Shown here piece by piece: positions 63,901-64,000 of a stretch of 64,000 nucleotides of DNA. The stretch's first letter is position 1. Every line of letters starts with the position of its first letter. The notes under the pieces were generated by a model. It saw only the letters and a program-made list of their open reading frames with translations, made no database searches and had not been told where the DNA came from. The DNA is from Spironucleus salmonicida (Eukaryota; Fornicata; Diplomonadida; Hexamitidae): the NCBI GenBank assembly GCA_000497125.2, contig CM035319.1:1-64000 (forward strand). Direction: 5' to 3'. A program made the translations under genes and the position numbers.

Positions 63901-64000
63901 ATTCTCAATTTGAAATAAATTAAGGAAACAAATATAATCAAGCAAACTACAATACATCTTAGGTCATATAACCAAGCATTTTATATGGCATAACAAACAT
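57945..64000 (+). CDS. Giant multi-pass membrane protein, cut by window end
   Basis: One frame is open for at least 2,018 codons from ATG (MLLFLECLLQ) to the last base of the window. Hydrophobic helices lie near the N-terminus (residues 25-45, RILLYIIIIGIQFPLYF). A long soluble region of about 900 residues follows, with a Ser-rich acidic patch (SSSSSSFSDVSDEDS, about 745). Next come a helix at about 1062-1085 (FSSIIALFSIFTLLFVQYF), a domain of about 240 residues with several N-x-S/T sites, another helix at about 1345 (LIKLFLMLYIFVVLAVLF), and more helices near 1690 and 1740-1830. This order of N-terminal helices, large cytosolic part and paired helices flanking a glycosylatable domain recalls the large Tmc/cyclase-like sensory proteins of protists, whose enzyme domain would lie beyond the window. 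That is a guess from topology only; no catalytic domain is seen. Confidence 0.8.

Overview
The window is nuclear DNA of a flagellated or ciliated protist that reads TAA and TAG as glutamine and uses only TGA as stop. This is seen directly: recognisable proteins stay open through many in-frame TAA/TAG codons at positions where glutamine fits (FKBP, Sec23, AP mu, V-ATPase E, a 4,884-residue dynein heavy chain) and end at TGA. The DNA is very AT-rich, and every gene I could read through is intronless, including one of 14.7 kb. The code fits ciliates, hexamitid diplomonads or the oxymonad Streblomastix. Sequence alone does not separate them, but the lack of introns argues against a typical ciliate.

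Layout. 1-816 is a (TATAA)n satellite with a 56-base poly-A tract. 840-2300 is a more GC-rich island with traces of a decayed cysteine-rich protein gene. 3080-4777 is a phytoene-desaturase/retinol-saturase-like flavoprotein. About 5.4-14.7 kb is a decayed region that I read as dynein heavy-chain-like (linker, AAA1, AAA2 and an AAA3 module), with long open stretches broken by a few TGA codons and frame changes. From 14.75 kb to the end the window is dense and intact: a 1,009-residue unknown, an AP beta-like trunk, Sec23, a CSN4-like PCI protein, an SH3-RhoGAP-SH3 protein, a PP2A B'' subunit, an AP mu subunit, an unknown, an FKBP, an unknown, V-ATPase E, the axonemal dynein heavy chain, a coiled-coil protein, an ABCA-type full transporter, a small coiled-coil protein, an ankyrin/DHHC-like membrane protein, a TFIIE-alpha-like protein, a coiled-coil protein, two small unknowns, and a giant membrane protein that runs off the window end.

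Many neighbours alternate in strand. Convergent genes end 5-13 bases apart (19728/19736, 24765/24771, 28975/28986, 55921/55935). Divergent genes start 53-152 bases apart, so starts probably share bidirectional promoters. Vesicle traffic is well represented (AP beta, AP mu, Sec23, V-ATPase E, palmitoyltransferase-like protein), but I see no operon-like logic. Gene calls were made by eye from reading frames and motif recognition. Frame closure was checked by divisibility of start-stop distance by three. No database search was run.
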